Source of the DNA: Aquimarina brevivitae
Lineage (GTDB): Bacteria > Bacteroidota > Bacteroidia > Flavobacteriales > Flavobacteriaceae
DNA length: 64,000 nucleotides
NCBI RefSeq assembly: GCF_004216895.1
Contig: NZ_SGXE01000002.1
Coordinates: 62,001-126,000 of the forward strand
Direction of reading: 5' to 3'
Position 1 is the first letter of the stretch. The number at the start of each line of letters is the position of its first letter. The notes beneath the pieces were generated by a model. That model had not been told where the DNA came from. It saw nothing but the letters and a program-made list of their open reading frames with translations, and did no database searches. Below are positions 1 through 7,694 of the stretch, one piece after another. The position numbers and the translations under genes are program-made.

Positions 1-1295
1 CCTCCACTTTGGTCTCGTATCATAATATCTAAACACATGGATATGAGTGCGCCTTTTTCATATACATTTCTAAAATTTTGAAGATAGGGAGGCTTTAAAA
101 TGTTTTCACTCATCTCAGTAAAAGAAAATGAATTGTCAAACTCTTGAGCGAGCTCTATTTTTTGTTGTAGGCGATTATAGAATGTGTTTTTATTGATAAT
201 ACCCTGTCTGATCTGAAAAAGTAGTGAAAAATATTCTGTTGTACCTTCATACAGCCATAAGTGTTTTGACATTTTAGGGTTGTTAAAGTCAAAATTATGA
301 ATCTCTTCAGAGTGTATAGTCAATGGAGTTACAATGTGAAAAAACTCATGAGAAACGACATCGATCAGTGATTCCTCTAGTTTTTGTTTAGACAAAGCTT
401 CCGGTAGCACCACCAGGGTAGAAGTATTGTGCTCTAAAGCGCCAAAACCCTGAGCATCGTCTTTCTTACTGGTCGATAGGTATAACAGTACACTATACTT
501 TTTTGTTGTATTAATTGCGCCGAGGAAGTTTTTTTGAGCAGTCATCATACGCTCCATTTCTGGCACTAATGTGATTGCCTTGTGAGTGCTGTTAGGTGAA
601 TATACACTGAATATTACTTCAATTCCACTAACCGTAAACGATACCCTGTCAGGTATGGTATACATAATAGGAGCATCAACTAAGTCGGCATATCGTTTAA
701 ATGCAAAGTAATCCGTATCATAAGAGGCATAGGCAGATGGTTCTTCGGACATTATTTCGGTTAAGGAAGTCGAAGCTTCGAGTTGTACAGGATGTTTTAT
801 GAATAATCGATATTTCGTTTCTTTTAGACCTTCAAAATACCCTACAAACCCATATAAATTGAGGATAAAGTTTTTACCTGCTTGAATGTTAGTACCCGTA
901 GGAGAAAAAACCTGGTGTGTATCTTCACTGTCAAAAGTATCGTTGACCCAATAGGTTATTTTTTTAAGCGTTGCAGCATTGCTTATCGTCCATTGATTAT
1001 CATTTTTTCGAATACTTATAATAGGTTTGCCTTCTTCATCAAAAGCTTCAAAATCCTCAATAAATTTTCCATAATAATTATTCTGATACGTGCCAGGAAC
1101 GATTTTTGGTAAAAAATAATTTATGGAATCTGATAGAATATCTGATACTTCAACTTCTACCTTAACCTTGTCATCCACTACGTTTAACAAATCAATATTG
1201 ACGATTACCGGCGGTTTATTGACCTGTAATGGTGATTCAACTGTTTTACAGCTTATGACGAGGGTTATGGTGTATAGAAGTAATAGTTTTTTCAC
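1..1295 (-). CDS. M61-family peptidase lipoprotein, 3' part beyond window
   Basis: The reverse strand reads an open frame from a GTG at 1295-1293 out of the left edge (about 431 residues visible). It begins with a lipoprotein signal (KKLLLLYTITLVISC, predicted lipid-bearing Cys16). Near residue 310 it carries the gluzincin zinc motif HEFFH, followed by a downstream LYEGTTEYFS segment whose Glu is the expected third ligand. This pattern is typical of M61 (glycyl aminopeptidase-like) peptidases, which end in a PDZ domain that would lie outside the window. The start is two bases after the stop of the HAD gene, so it is the third gene of a tight operon. Family assignment is from motifs read directly; substrate unknown. 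Predicted to be anchored on the periplasmic side or the outer membrane. Confidence 0.82.
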   Translation of the reverse strand, partial: MKKLLLLYTITLVISCKTVESPLQVNKPPVIVNIDLLNVVDDKVKVEVEVSDILSDSINYFLPKIVPGTYQNNYYGKFIEDFEAFDEEGKPIISIRKNDNQWTISNAATLKKITYWVNDTFDSEDTHQVFSPTGTNIQAGKNFILNLYGFVGYFEGLKETKYRLFIKHPVQLEASTSLTEIMSEEPSAYASYDTDYFAFKRYADLVDAPIMYTIPDRVSFTVSGIEVIFSVYSPNSTHKAITLVPEMERMMTAQKNFLGAINTTKKYSVLLYLSTSKKDDAQGFGALEHNTSTLVVLPEALSKQKLEESLIDVVSHEFFHIVTPLTIHSEEIHNFDFNNPKMSKHLWLYEGTTEYFSLLFQIRQGIINKNTFYNRLQQKIELAQEFDNSFSFTEMSENILKPPYLQNFRNVYEKGALISMCLDIMIRDQSG

Positions 1296-1297
1296 AC

Positions 1298-2107
1298 TTA
1301 AAAAATGATATGTTTGTTAATAAATTCGGCAACACCATCTTCTTTTCCGTTAGCGGTAACGTAATCTGCTACAGCGATAGTTTCAGGCTTGGCGTTTTTT
1401 ACGGCAACACCTGTGCCGGCAAATTGTATCATCTCTATGTCGTTATAGTTGTCACCAAATGCCACTGCGTCTTCTACCTTCAAGTTAAAATGTTGGTCAA
1501 GTAAGTGTTGTATCGCTGTTTTTTTAGAAATGCTTTTTTCTGCTATTTCAATATAAGTGGGTTTGGAGCGATAGAGGTGCAATTCAGTTGAAAAATTCTT
1601 TTCCATAAAATCATATAACCTGTCTATTGCTGACTCTTCTCCCATACACATAATTTTATGTGCACTTTTATGTTTTTGTTTCCACTCCTGTAAAACAATA
1701 TGATTGGCTTTTATTGTCGGAGTTACTTTGGTGTTCTGTCGCTCTCGATTAGCCCAGAAATCATCTTGTGGCACATACCATTCATCGTTATGATACAAGC
1801 TGAGGTGTACCTGATCTTTAGTATTAAAGTCTATTAGCTCCTCTATAATTTGTATTGGTATGGTGGTGGATTGTGCCACTTGACCGTTGATCAAAATTAG
1901 TCCTCCATTATAACAGATCAAGGGGGTGTCTTCTATGCCTAAAGATTTTTGTAAATGGCTCATGGCTGAGGGCATCCTAGAGGATATTAAAACAAAAGGG
2001 ATGTGTTGACTGATTCTTTTAATTTCGGCAATAGTATAAGCGGATAATTCTCTATTATGATCTAAGAGGGTCCCATCTACATCCGAAAAAGCAATTGTAT
2101 AGCCCAT
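1298..2107 (-). CDS. Cof-type HAD-IIB phosphatase
   Basis: A 269-residue cytosolic hydrolase of the haloacid dehalogenase superfamily, Cof/YbiV-like subgroup, which dephosphorylates sugar phosphates or flavin-type substrates. All HAD motifs are visible: motif I DVDGT with nucleophile Asp9 and acid/base Asp11, motif II Ser42 (LISSR), motif III Lys195 or Lys196 region, and motif IV GDNYND with Asp219 and Asp223. The long insert between motifs II and III is the C2 cap that sets specificity. Its ATG overlaps the stop of the upstream hydrolase (TAATG), and its stop is two bases from the M61 start, so the three genes are probably co-transcribed. Length is normal; substrate cannot be read from sequence. 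Confidence 0.9.
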   Translation of the reverse strand: MGYTIAFSDVDGTLLDHNRELSAYTIAEIKRISQHIPFVLISSRMPSAMSHLQKSLGIEDTPLICYNGGLILINGQVAQSTTIPIQIIEELIDFNTKDQVHLSLYHNDEWYVPQDDFWANRERQNTKVTPTIKANHIVLQEWKQKHKSAHKIMCMGEESAIDRLYDFMEKNFSTELHLYRSKPTYIEIAEKSISKKTAIQHLLDQHFNLKVEDAVAFGDNYNDIEMIQFAGTGVAVKNAKPETIAVADYVTANGKEDGVAEFINKHIIF

Positions 2108-3051
2108 TAATCCTGTACATTTAATTGAGTCACAAAGGTAGTAATACTATCAATAAATTGCGGCATGATTTCTCTCCATGATTCATTATAGGATTTGTGG
2201 TTTTCCATTCTTCCTCCTTCAATAGCTCTAAATATATGATTCATTTTAGGGATAATTTGCTGTTTGGCATTAGGAGTTTTGGATTGTAAAATCTCCGCTT
2301 CAGTTAATCCTACTTGAATGTCTTTTTCACCTTGTATGAGTAATATAGGTATTTCAAGTTTACTTAATTCTTCCGCTGGGTCATACTTCATCCAGGATTT
2401 CATAAAGGGCTGTAAATCATATCGGAATATGGAGCCAAGTGCGGGGTCAAAACTCGAAGCTTTTCCATATTTTCTAAGATCAGCAAAGGCTATGGCTGCA
2501 CTTTTATCGAGACCAGGAGCTTGTCGGGATAGTTGATCTAAAATGACAAAATCAATGGATTGGCCATTACCAGCCAATGATATAAAAGCATCTGCCCGAT
2601 CTTTGGCAGCCACCATACCAATTAAAGAACCCTGTCCATGACCAGCCACAATGATATTGGTGTATTTAGAATTTTGTTTGAAGTAATCAATGGTAGCTTT
2701 TGCGTCTTCGATAAAGTCATCAAAAGATATTTCATGCTCTTTGATGTTAAATTTATCCATAGTGAATAAACGTTTGTCATATCTAAAAGAGGCTATTCCT
2801 TTTTTGGCTAGTTTAATCGATAATTTTTTAAACGTATCACTTTTAGACATTCTGTCGTTGCCGTCTCTATTGACCGTGCCAGCATCCATAATGAAAATAA
2901 TTAGTGGTACTGCTTCATCATCGGCATAAGGGGTGATTAATGTTCCTGTGGTAAACTTATTGGTTTTTACATAGGCTGAATTATATTCCTTTTCCTGAGC
3001 TTTTAGAAGCAGGGGAATTAGAATTACTAACTGAAGAATATAAAATTTCAT
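2107..3051 (-). CDS. Secreted alpha/beta hydrolase with altered nucleophile elbow
   Basis: A 314-residue alpha/beta hydrolase with an N-terminal signal peptide (about residues 1-18, ending LLLKAQ). Segments usual in the family are present: the RDGN loop (62-65), the GIASFRYDKR strand/turn (85-94), the acid loop LLIQGEKD (Asp244) and the histidine loop MNHIF (His272). The nucleophile elbow reads GHGQGS (137-142). In relatives this is GHSxGS, with the serine at the position of Gly139. The codon is GGA in the DNA, so the usual catalytic Ser is absent. It may be a pseudo-enzyme, or Ser142 may have taken over. First gene of the operon with the HAD and M61 genes. Confidence 0.82.
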   Translation of the reverse strand: MKFYILQLVILIPLLLKAQEKEYNSAYVKTNKFTTGTLITPYADDEAVPLIIFIMDAGTVNRDGNDRMSKSDTFKKLSIKLAKKGIASFRYDKRLFTMDKFNIKEHEISFDDFIEDAKATIDYFKQNSKYTNIIVAGHGQGSLIGMVAAKDRADAFISLAGNGQSIDFVILDQLSRQAPGLDKSAAIAFADLRKYGKASSFDPALGSIFRYDLQPFMKSWMKYDPAEELSKLEIPILLIQGEKDIQVGLTEAEILQSKTPNAKQQIIPKMNHIFRAIEGGRMENHKSYNESWREIMPQFIDSITTFVTQLNVQD

Positions 3052-3212
3052 AAGTAATTTTAGTTTTTGAAATGGGGTATATAGGTAACGTAAGACAACG
3101 TGAATTCTTTTAAAATCAGCTCATAAAATTTAATTCAAATTAAGTAATTGTCATCTTTTCAAGAAATCTTAATTCGTTGTATAATTTAACGCTCAACTAA
3201 CATACCCTTTTT

Positions 3213-3220
3213 TATCTTTG
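3213..3220 (+). promoter_or_regulatory. Possible -7 element (TATCTTTG)
   Basis: TATCTTTG matches the Bacteroidota -7 consensus TAnnTTTG and lies 16 bases before the nuclease ATG. No TTG lies 17-23 bases further upstream, so this is only a half-supported promoter and would give a very short leader. Confidence 0.35.
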
Positions 3221-3236
3221 CTGCAAAATTAATTGA

Positions 3237-4019
3237 ATGAATATTCGGACATTGATAGTAACGGCATTGTGTACAGTAGTTTTTTATAGCACTTGTTTTG
3301 CCGATGACTGGGGTAAAACTGGGCATAGAGCAACAGCACAAATTGCCGAAAAATACCTAACAAAAAAAGCTAAAAAGCGAATTAACGAATTGTTGAGTGG
3401 TCAAAGTTTGGCCTTGGTGTCAACCTATGCGGATGAAATTAAAAGTGAGCGTTCGTATAAGAACTACAGCCCGTGGCATTATGTAAATTTTGACTTTGAT
3501 AAAGAATATGGTGCCGAAGCTCCAAGTGAACGTGGTGATCTGGTCATTGGGATTCAAAAATGCATCGACATTCTTAAGAATAAATCTTCTAGTCAAGAAG
3601 ACAAAGAATTTCATCTAAAATTACTAGTACATTTTATAGGAGACTTGCATCAACCACTGCATGTAGGGCGAGGCGAAGATAAGGGCGGTAATGATATACA
3701 AGTAAGGTGGTTTAATGAAGGTACTAATCTTCATCGATTGTGGGATACTAACATGATTGAGCATTACAAAATGAGCTATAGTGAATTAGCAGCGAATGCA
3801 GCAGTTCTATCCGCTCAACAGATTGAAGATATAGAAAAGGGTAGTGTCTTGGATTGGGTTTATGAATCCCAGGACCTGGCTGAGAAAGTATACGAATCTG
3901 CGACTGTTGGTGAAAAATTAGGGTATCGCTATGTTTATGATTATTTCCCACTGTTAAGAGCGCAATTACAAAAGGGAGGAATCCGGTTGGCTAAAGTACT
4001 TAATGATATTTTTGGATAA
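3237..4019 (+). CDS. S1/P1-type zinc nuclease, secreted
   Basis: A 260-residue exported nuclease that cleaves single-stranded nucleic acid and removes 3'-phosphates using a trinuclear zinc site. The signal peptide covers about residues 1-22. The segment DDWGKTGHR places Trp25 and His30 near the mature N-terminus, where the family uses the N-terminal Trp as a zinc ligand. Further ligands are visible in STYADE, SPWHYVNFD, HFIGDLHQPLHVG and NLHRLWD. Length matches the family. It stands alone, convergent with the AraC gene 11 bp downstream. Probably used for phosphate or nucleotide scavenging in the periplasm or outside the cell. Confidence 0.93.
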   Translation: MNIRTLIVTALCTVVFYSTCFADDWGKTGHRATAQIAEKYLTKKAKKRINELLSGQSLALVSTYADEIKSERSYKNYSPWHYVNFDFDKEYGAEAPSERGDLVIGIQKCIDILKNKSSSQEDKEFHLKLLVHFIGDLHQPLHVGRGEDKGGNDIQVRWFNEGTNLHRLWDTNMIEHYKMSYSELAANAAVLSAQQIEDIEKGSVLDWVYESQDLAEKVYESATVGEKLGYRYVYDYFPLLRAQLQKGGIRLAKVLNDIFG

Positions 4020-4030
4020 TCCTTTTGTAA

Positions 4031-4888
4031 TCAGGTTTCACTGTACGAGTTTCGGTATTGCTTTGGCGACACTGTAAAATGCTTTTTAAAGGTTTTAGTA
4101 AGGTGGCTCTCATCAGTAAATCCGAGTTGGTACGCGATTTCAGCTATGGTTAAATCCGTATGTTGTAATCGTTGTTCAACCAGTTTCATTTTGTATTTAG
4201 TAACATACTGATGTATGGAGTCTCCTGTTTTTCTTTTGAAATAGGTGCTGATGGAACTTTGTGACATGGTAAACTTTTCAGCAAGAAAACTAATTTTAGT
4301 TTTATTGTTGTCATAGACGTGCTGCCGGATATGACTAAGTATTTGATCGATTTTGTTGTTGGTATAGGGTACCTCTTTTTTTATCGTCGTATGCTTTGAA
4401 GAGATGTTGCGTACCATGATACTTAATATGGTGCTTATGGCATTGGCTATTATTTCTTGATAATAAACCTTCTCACTTTTAAATTCTTCTATTACAAGAT
4501 TATGTAAATCCCAGACAATTTCACGATCATCCTCGAAACTTATCACGTCTCCTGGAACAATACTGGGTTGATGCAATAATTGCTCAATACGCTTAAGCCA
4601 ACTTTTTCGTTCCGGAAGATTGACACCTCCAGAGAGTACTAATTCTGTAAATCTGAAATAGGTGAATTTTGAATGTTCTTCGACCTCAAATTTGTTTTTA
4701 TGTTTTGAAGAAGAGAGAAATATATTGTTTGCCTGATAAGGTAACCGTATACCATTACTATTACGATAGCCTTTACCTGAATTCACAAAAATGATCTGAA
4801 AATAGTTCTGATCGGTTAGCGATGTATCCCATTGATCAAAGGAATATTGATTAACTACTAGAACTTCTTGGAGGGTATAACGGTTCAT
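4031..4888 (-). CDS. AraC-family transcription regulator
   Basis: A 285-residue regulator with an N-terminal cupin-like sensing domain (about 1-160) and a C-terminal double helix-turn-helix DNA-binding domain (about 185-282). The AraC signature is clear in the second helix-turn-helix: IAEIAYQLGFTDESHLTKTF followed by FKKHFTVSPKQYR. No signal peptide. It stands alone, with AT-rich intergenic DNA upstream (4889-5096) in which I see no convincing TAnnTTTG promoter. Effector and targets are unknown. Confidence 0.9.
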   Translation of the reverse strand: MNRYTLQEVLVVNQYSFDQWDTSLTDQNYFQIIFVNSGKGYRNSNGIRLPYQANNIFLSSSKHKNKFEVEEHSKFTYFRFTELVLSGGVNLPERKSWLKRIEQLLHQPSIVPGDVISFEDDREIVWDLHNLVIEEFKSEKVYYQEIIANAISTILSIMVRNISSKHTTIKKEVPYTNNKIDQILSHIRQHVYDNNKTKISFLAEKFTMSQSSISTYFKRKTGDSIHQYVTKYKMKLVEQRLQHTDLTIAEIAYQLGFTDESHLTKTFKKHFTVSPKQYRNSYSET

Positions 4889-5096
4889 AAATTAACTTTA
4901 ACATTTTAAAGGTACAAAAATTAATTTAATGTTAAAATACTTGTTTATACTAGTATAATTTAGTAATAGGAGTAACACTTTGGTTTCAAGTTGGTTAACA
5001 TTTGTTAGTTTGGTAAAAATACTTAAAATTTTACGAAAAAAAATGTAATAAACTTAAAATAGTGAAATATATATATGAATTAACTTAAAACAGTAT

Positions 5097-5699
5097 TTAT
5101 TTTATAACTCTAAAAGTAAGGTTTATTCTTGGATCTGTTACTTTTTTGGACTTAGGTATTTGATGTAACCAGTTTTTTTGAGTTTCTCCCTGCATTAACA
5201 AAAGACTACCCGATTCTAGCAATATTTTAGTCTTTAATTCTTTATTTTTTTTATGTTTGAGATGGAACCACCTGGATGCTCCTAAGCTTACCGATGCAAT
5301 TATAGGGTGTTCTCCTAATTCCTTTTCGTCATCTGCATGCCAACCATTACTATCTCTGCCATCTCTATAAAGATTGAGTAAACAGGTAGTGAAATTAGCT
5401 GAGGTATGTTGCTCCACTTTTTCTTTAAGCTTTAGAAGTAAAGGGGTAAAGGGGAGTGGTTTCATGGTAATGTTGGAGTAGCTATAAGGCTTTTCATTAT
5501 TACCATATAACGCGGTTAAGCGGGGTTGCGAATAAACTTTGCCAAAAACTTTGATATCATCTTGTTGCCAAGGCACTTCTTTTAATAAAGTATTATAATA
5601 ATTCAATGCTTGTCCAGGAGCGATGAGGTTAGGGTAATAGGCTACCTCTGCATCTGGTAAATTCAAGTTCTTTGGATTATCGTCTTCAAAAAGTTTCAT
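5097..5699 (-). CDS. alkB: AlkB-like Fe(II)/2-oxoglutarate dioxygenase
   Basis: A 200-residue dioxygenase that repairs alkylated bases (1-methyladenine, 3-methylcytosine) by oxidative demethylation. The iron triad and cosubstrate arginines are visible: HAD at His121-Asp123, His179 in NWLHQIP, and the AlkB-type RxNxTFR end as RINLTFR with Arg191 and Arg197. The nucleotide-recognition lid contains PYSYSN (71-76), near the usual position. Length is typical of the short bacterial AlkB/ALKBH2-3-like group. Its ATG is three bases downstream of the DoxX stop, the last gene of a three-gene operon. Confidence 0.93.
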   Translation of the reverse strand: MKLFEDDNPKNLNLPDAEVAYYPNLIAPGQALNYYNTLLKEVPWQQDDIKVFGKVYSQPRLTALYGNNEKPYSYSNITMKPLPFTPLLLKLKEKVEQHTSANFTTCLLNLYRDGRDSNGWHADDEKELGEHPIIASVSLGASRWFHLKHKKNKELKTKILLESGSLLLMQGETQKNWLHQIPKSKKVTDPRINLTFRVIK

Positions 5700-5702
5700 C
5701 GT

Positions 5703-6053
5703 TTAAGAAATATAGGTAGACAACCAATAGATCATAAAGAACTGTAGCAATAATCTAAAAAGCAATACGGATTTTGGAAGATTAAGGGATGCTTTTCTAT
5801 TAATGAGCATATGTATGTGAACCGGAAAAAAAAGAAGTAGTAAGACCATAGCTGCCAGAAGGGATAAATCTCTAAAGCGTGTTAGTAATAGACCAATGGC
5901 TACCACAATTTCAATTACACCGCTGATATAAACAATTTCTTTATGGTAGGGTAGGTATAACGGCATGATTCGCATAAAAGCTTTGGGTTTAACCAAATGA
6001 AATACACCGGATATCATAAAAATAACCGGAAAAATATAAAAGTGCCAACTCAT
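5703..6053 (-). CDS. DoxX-family small membrane protein
   Basis: A 116-residue inner-membrane protein with four predicted helices (about 2-18, 44-61, 67-84, 96-114) and the DoxX-like pattern of a first-helix FMISGVFHLVKPKAF followed by PLYLPYHKE and a second helix ISGVIEIVVAIGLL. DoxX-like proteins are linked to redox or sulphur stress in other bacteria; the role here is not readable. The ATG overlaps the stop of the preceding gene (ATGA), so the two are translationally coupled, and alkB follows after three bases. Confidence 0.8.
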   Translation of the reverse strand: MSWHFYIFPVIFMISGVFHLVKPKAFMRIMPLYLPYHKEIVYISGVIEIVVAIGLLLTRFRDLSLLAAMVLLLLFFPVHIHMLINRKASLNLPKSVLLFRLLLQFFMIYWLSTYIS

Positions 6054-6505
6054 AGTGATTCAGAGGTTTTTGTTTTTCCTGTATGGGAATTTAGTTTATC
6101 GTTCATTTGAGGGTACAAGGTAGTGTTTACAAACCGAAGTGCAAACCAATCTTTAGTAAGTGAAATTTTGTGCAAGGGTTGAAGATTAAAATCTCCCAAT
6201 ATATCCCACCCGTAGTTGGCTGTCAAATTACTTTTGTAGCGTAAGGAACTTTTCTTTGGGTACGCAAACCATAAAATAGCATCTTCCATTAATCGAGGAT
6301 AAACGATTTCAATTCTATTTTCAATTTGGGCTTTATCAGTAACAAAAATTAATGCAAAATCGATCTCTGAAATTTGAATGAGTGACTCTTTTATCTTTAC
6401 ATCTTTTAAACAGTCGAGCTCTTGGCAAAAGTCTTCAGGTTCGTTGAGAATTAATATTTCGTCCAAATCTTTAGGGAGTTGTAGTTTTTTAAAAAGCGGT
6501 GTCAT
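6050..6505 (-). CDS. Small DUF3052-like protein of unknown function
   Basis: A 151-residue soluble protein with no signal peptide. It shows the layout of DUF3052-like proteins: an N-terminal segment predicting a phosphoribosyl-like sheet, a central LWFAYPKKSS motif (about 81-90), then ANYGWDILGD and a late DWFALRF (about 118-124), reminiscent of the family's DWSALRFR. No catalytic residues can be named. First gene of the operon with DoxX and AlkB. The family call is by motif likeness only. Confidence 0.5.
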   Translation of the reverse strand: MTPLFKKLQLPKDLDEILILNEPEDFCQELDCLKDVKIKESLIQISEIDFALIFVTDKAQIENRIEIVYPRLMEDAILWFAYPKKSSLRYKSNLTANYGWDILGDFNLQPLHKISLTKDWFALRFVNTTLYPQMNDKLNSHTGKTKTSESL

Positions 6506-6580
6506 ATCAGTGATGTTGAAGAAAGTTAGGCTTCTTAAAGATACAAAAAACCACTGTTTTTTTATGATGTTTAACGCTTT

Positions 6581-7462
6581 TTAGTTTAGGGTAACTTCTT
6601 TATAATCATCGGGTTCTTCAAATAAAGACGCAGCGTTTTCAATAAACCCTACATTAGTTAACATCGCTTCACCTAATTTTTTGTTTTTTCCTTCGCCATC
6701 CTTCCATTCGTAGAAGTCCCATTGTGTTGAGATAGGAATATCATTGACCATGGCATAATCTTTATAGATAATCATATGTGGATCACGCTCTGCTTTAGCT
6801 ACGGTATTGTTTGGTCCGAAGGTTACAATATAAGCGGCAGCAGTTAATACATGATTTTTGGGGTTTACATAGATGATATACCAGTCGTCTGGTGCGTCTC
6901 CTGTACCTTTATTAAAACTCAATTTAGCAGAGGTATAAATTTCGTTGTCTAGACTCCTGTCTTTCTTTACTTCCATTACCACACCCGGATCATTAAGTTT
7001 ATAAGGCATCGCAAAGAAATAGGACCAGGTAAAGATATCAAATCGGGCATTACTATACTTAGCATCCGCCGGATACAGCATAACCTTTTCACCGTTGTAG
7101 ATTAATTTAGTGCCATCTTTTTTGTCAATCCTAATCTTTGTGGAGTTGGTTAGTTGGGTGATTTTTCCATCCAAAACCGTTGAATTGCCAAACCGTACAA
7201 CAATATCAAAACTAATGGCAGTTTTTTCTAGAAAAGCCTCTTTCTTATGCGCCTTTTCGACATTTTGCGTTAATTGTCTTTCTAAACTAATGGCACCATC
7301 GCCAATACCCCCATCAAGTTCCACAGGCATGGTAGCTAAAGTATCTTCCTTTTTGGTGGTGATCACTTCTTCTTTAGCTGTTTCATCTTCTGCTTTAGTG
7401 TCAGATGTTTGTTTACAGCTGATTACTACTGTGGCAAGTAATATTAATACAAGATTTTTCAT
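6581..7462 (-). CDS. Lipoprotein of unknown function (DUF6503-like)
   Basis: A 293-residue lipoprotein: signal MKNLVLILLATVVISC with Cys16 as predicted lipid anchor, then an acidic Asp/Glu/Thr-rich linker (17-45). The body is beta-rich, with a run of paired strands like a LolA/outer-membrane-lipoprotein-sorting fold (IRIDKKDGTKLIYNGEKVM, then FDIFTWSYFFAMPYKL). This resembles the DUF6503 proteins common in Flavobacteriia, but that is a pattern match. Monocistronic by layout; upstream intergenic DNA 7463-7694 is AT-rich without a clear promoter motif. Confidence 0.55.
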   Translation of the reverse strand: MKNLVLILLATVVISCKQTSDTKAEDETAKEEVITTKKEDTLATMPVELDGGIGDGAISLERQLTQNVEKAHKKEAFLEKTAISFDIVVRFGNSTVLDGKITQLTNSTKIRIDKKDGTKLIYNGEKVMLYPADAKYSNARFDIFTWSYFFAMPYKLNDPGVVMEVKKDRSLDNEIYTSAKLSFNKGTGDAPDDWYIIYVNPKNHVLTAAAYIVTFGPNNTVAKAERDPHMIIYKDYAMVNDIPISTQWDFYEWKDGEGKNKKLGEAMLTNVGFIENAASLFEEPDDYKEVTLN

Positions 7463-7694
7463 AACTATGTAGGGGTTAGTGTATGGTCTAAATTACTAAT
7501 TCGTATTTCGCAATGGTAATATTTATGAAAACTCTAACAGAAGTTGATTTTAGGAACAATACTAACTTTAAAAAATTATTATTCCAGAAAACTGTGGTGA
7601 AATTTATTTTTTAAAAGCAAACCAGTACATTTGATGTCTGTCGATTATATGGACAACATTCTTATTTAAAATTAGATAATTAGAGATTTAATAT

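Noticed and set aside
882-1504. Plus-strand open frames over the M61 and HAD genes
   Set aside because: They run antisense to genes with clear catalytic motifs and have no family features.
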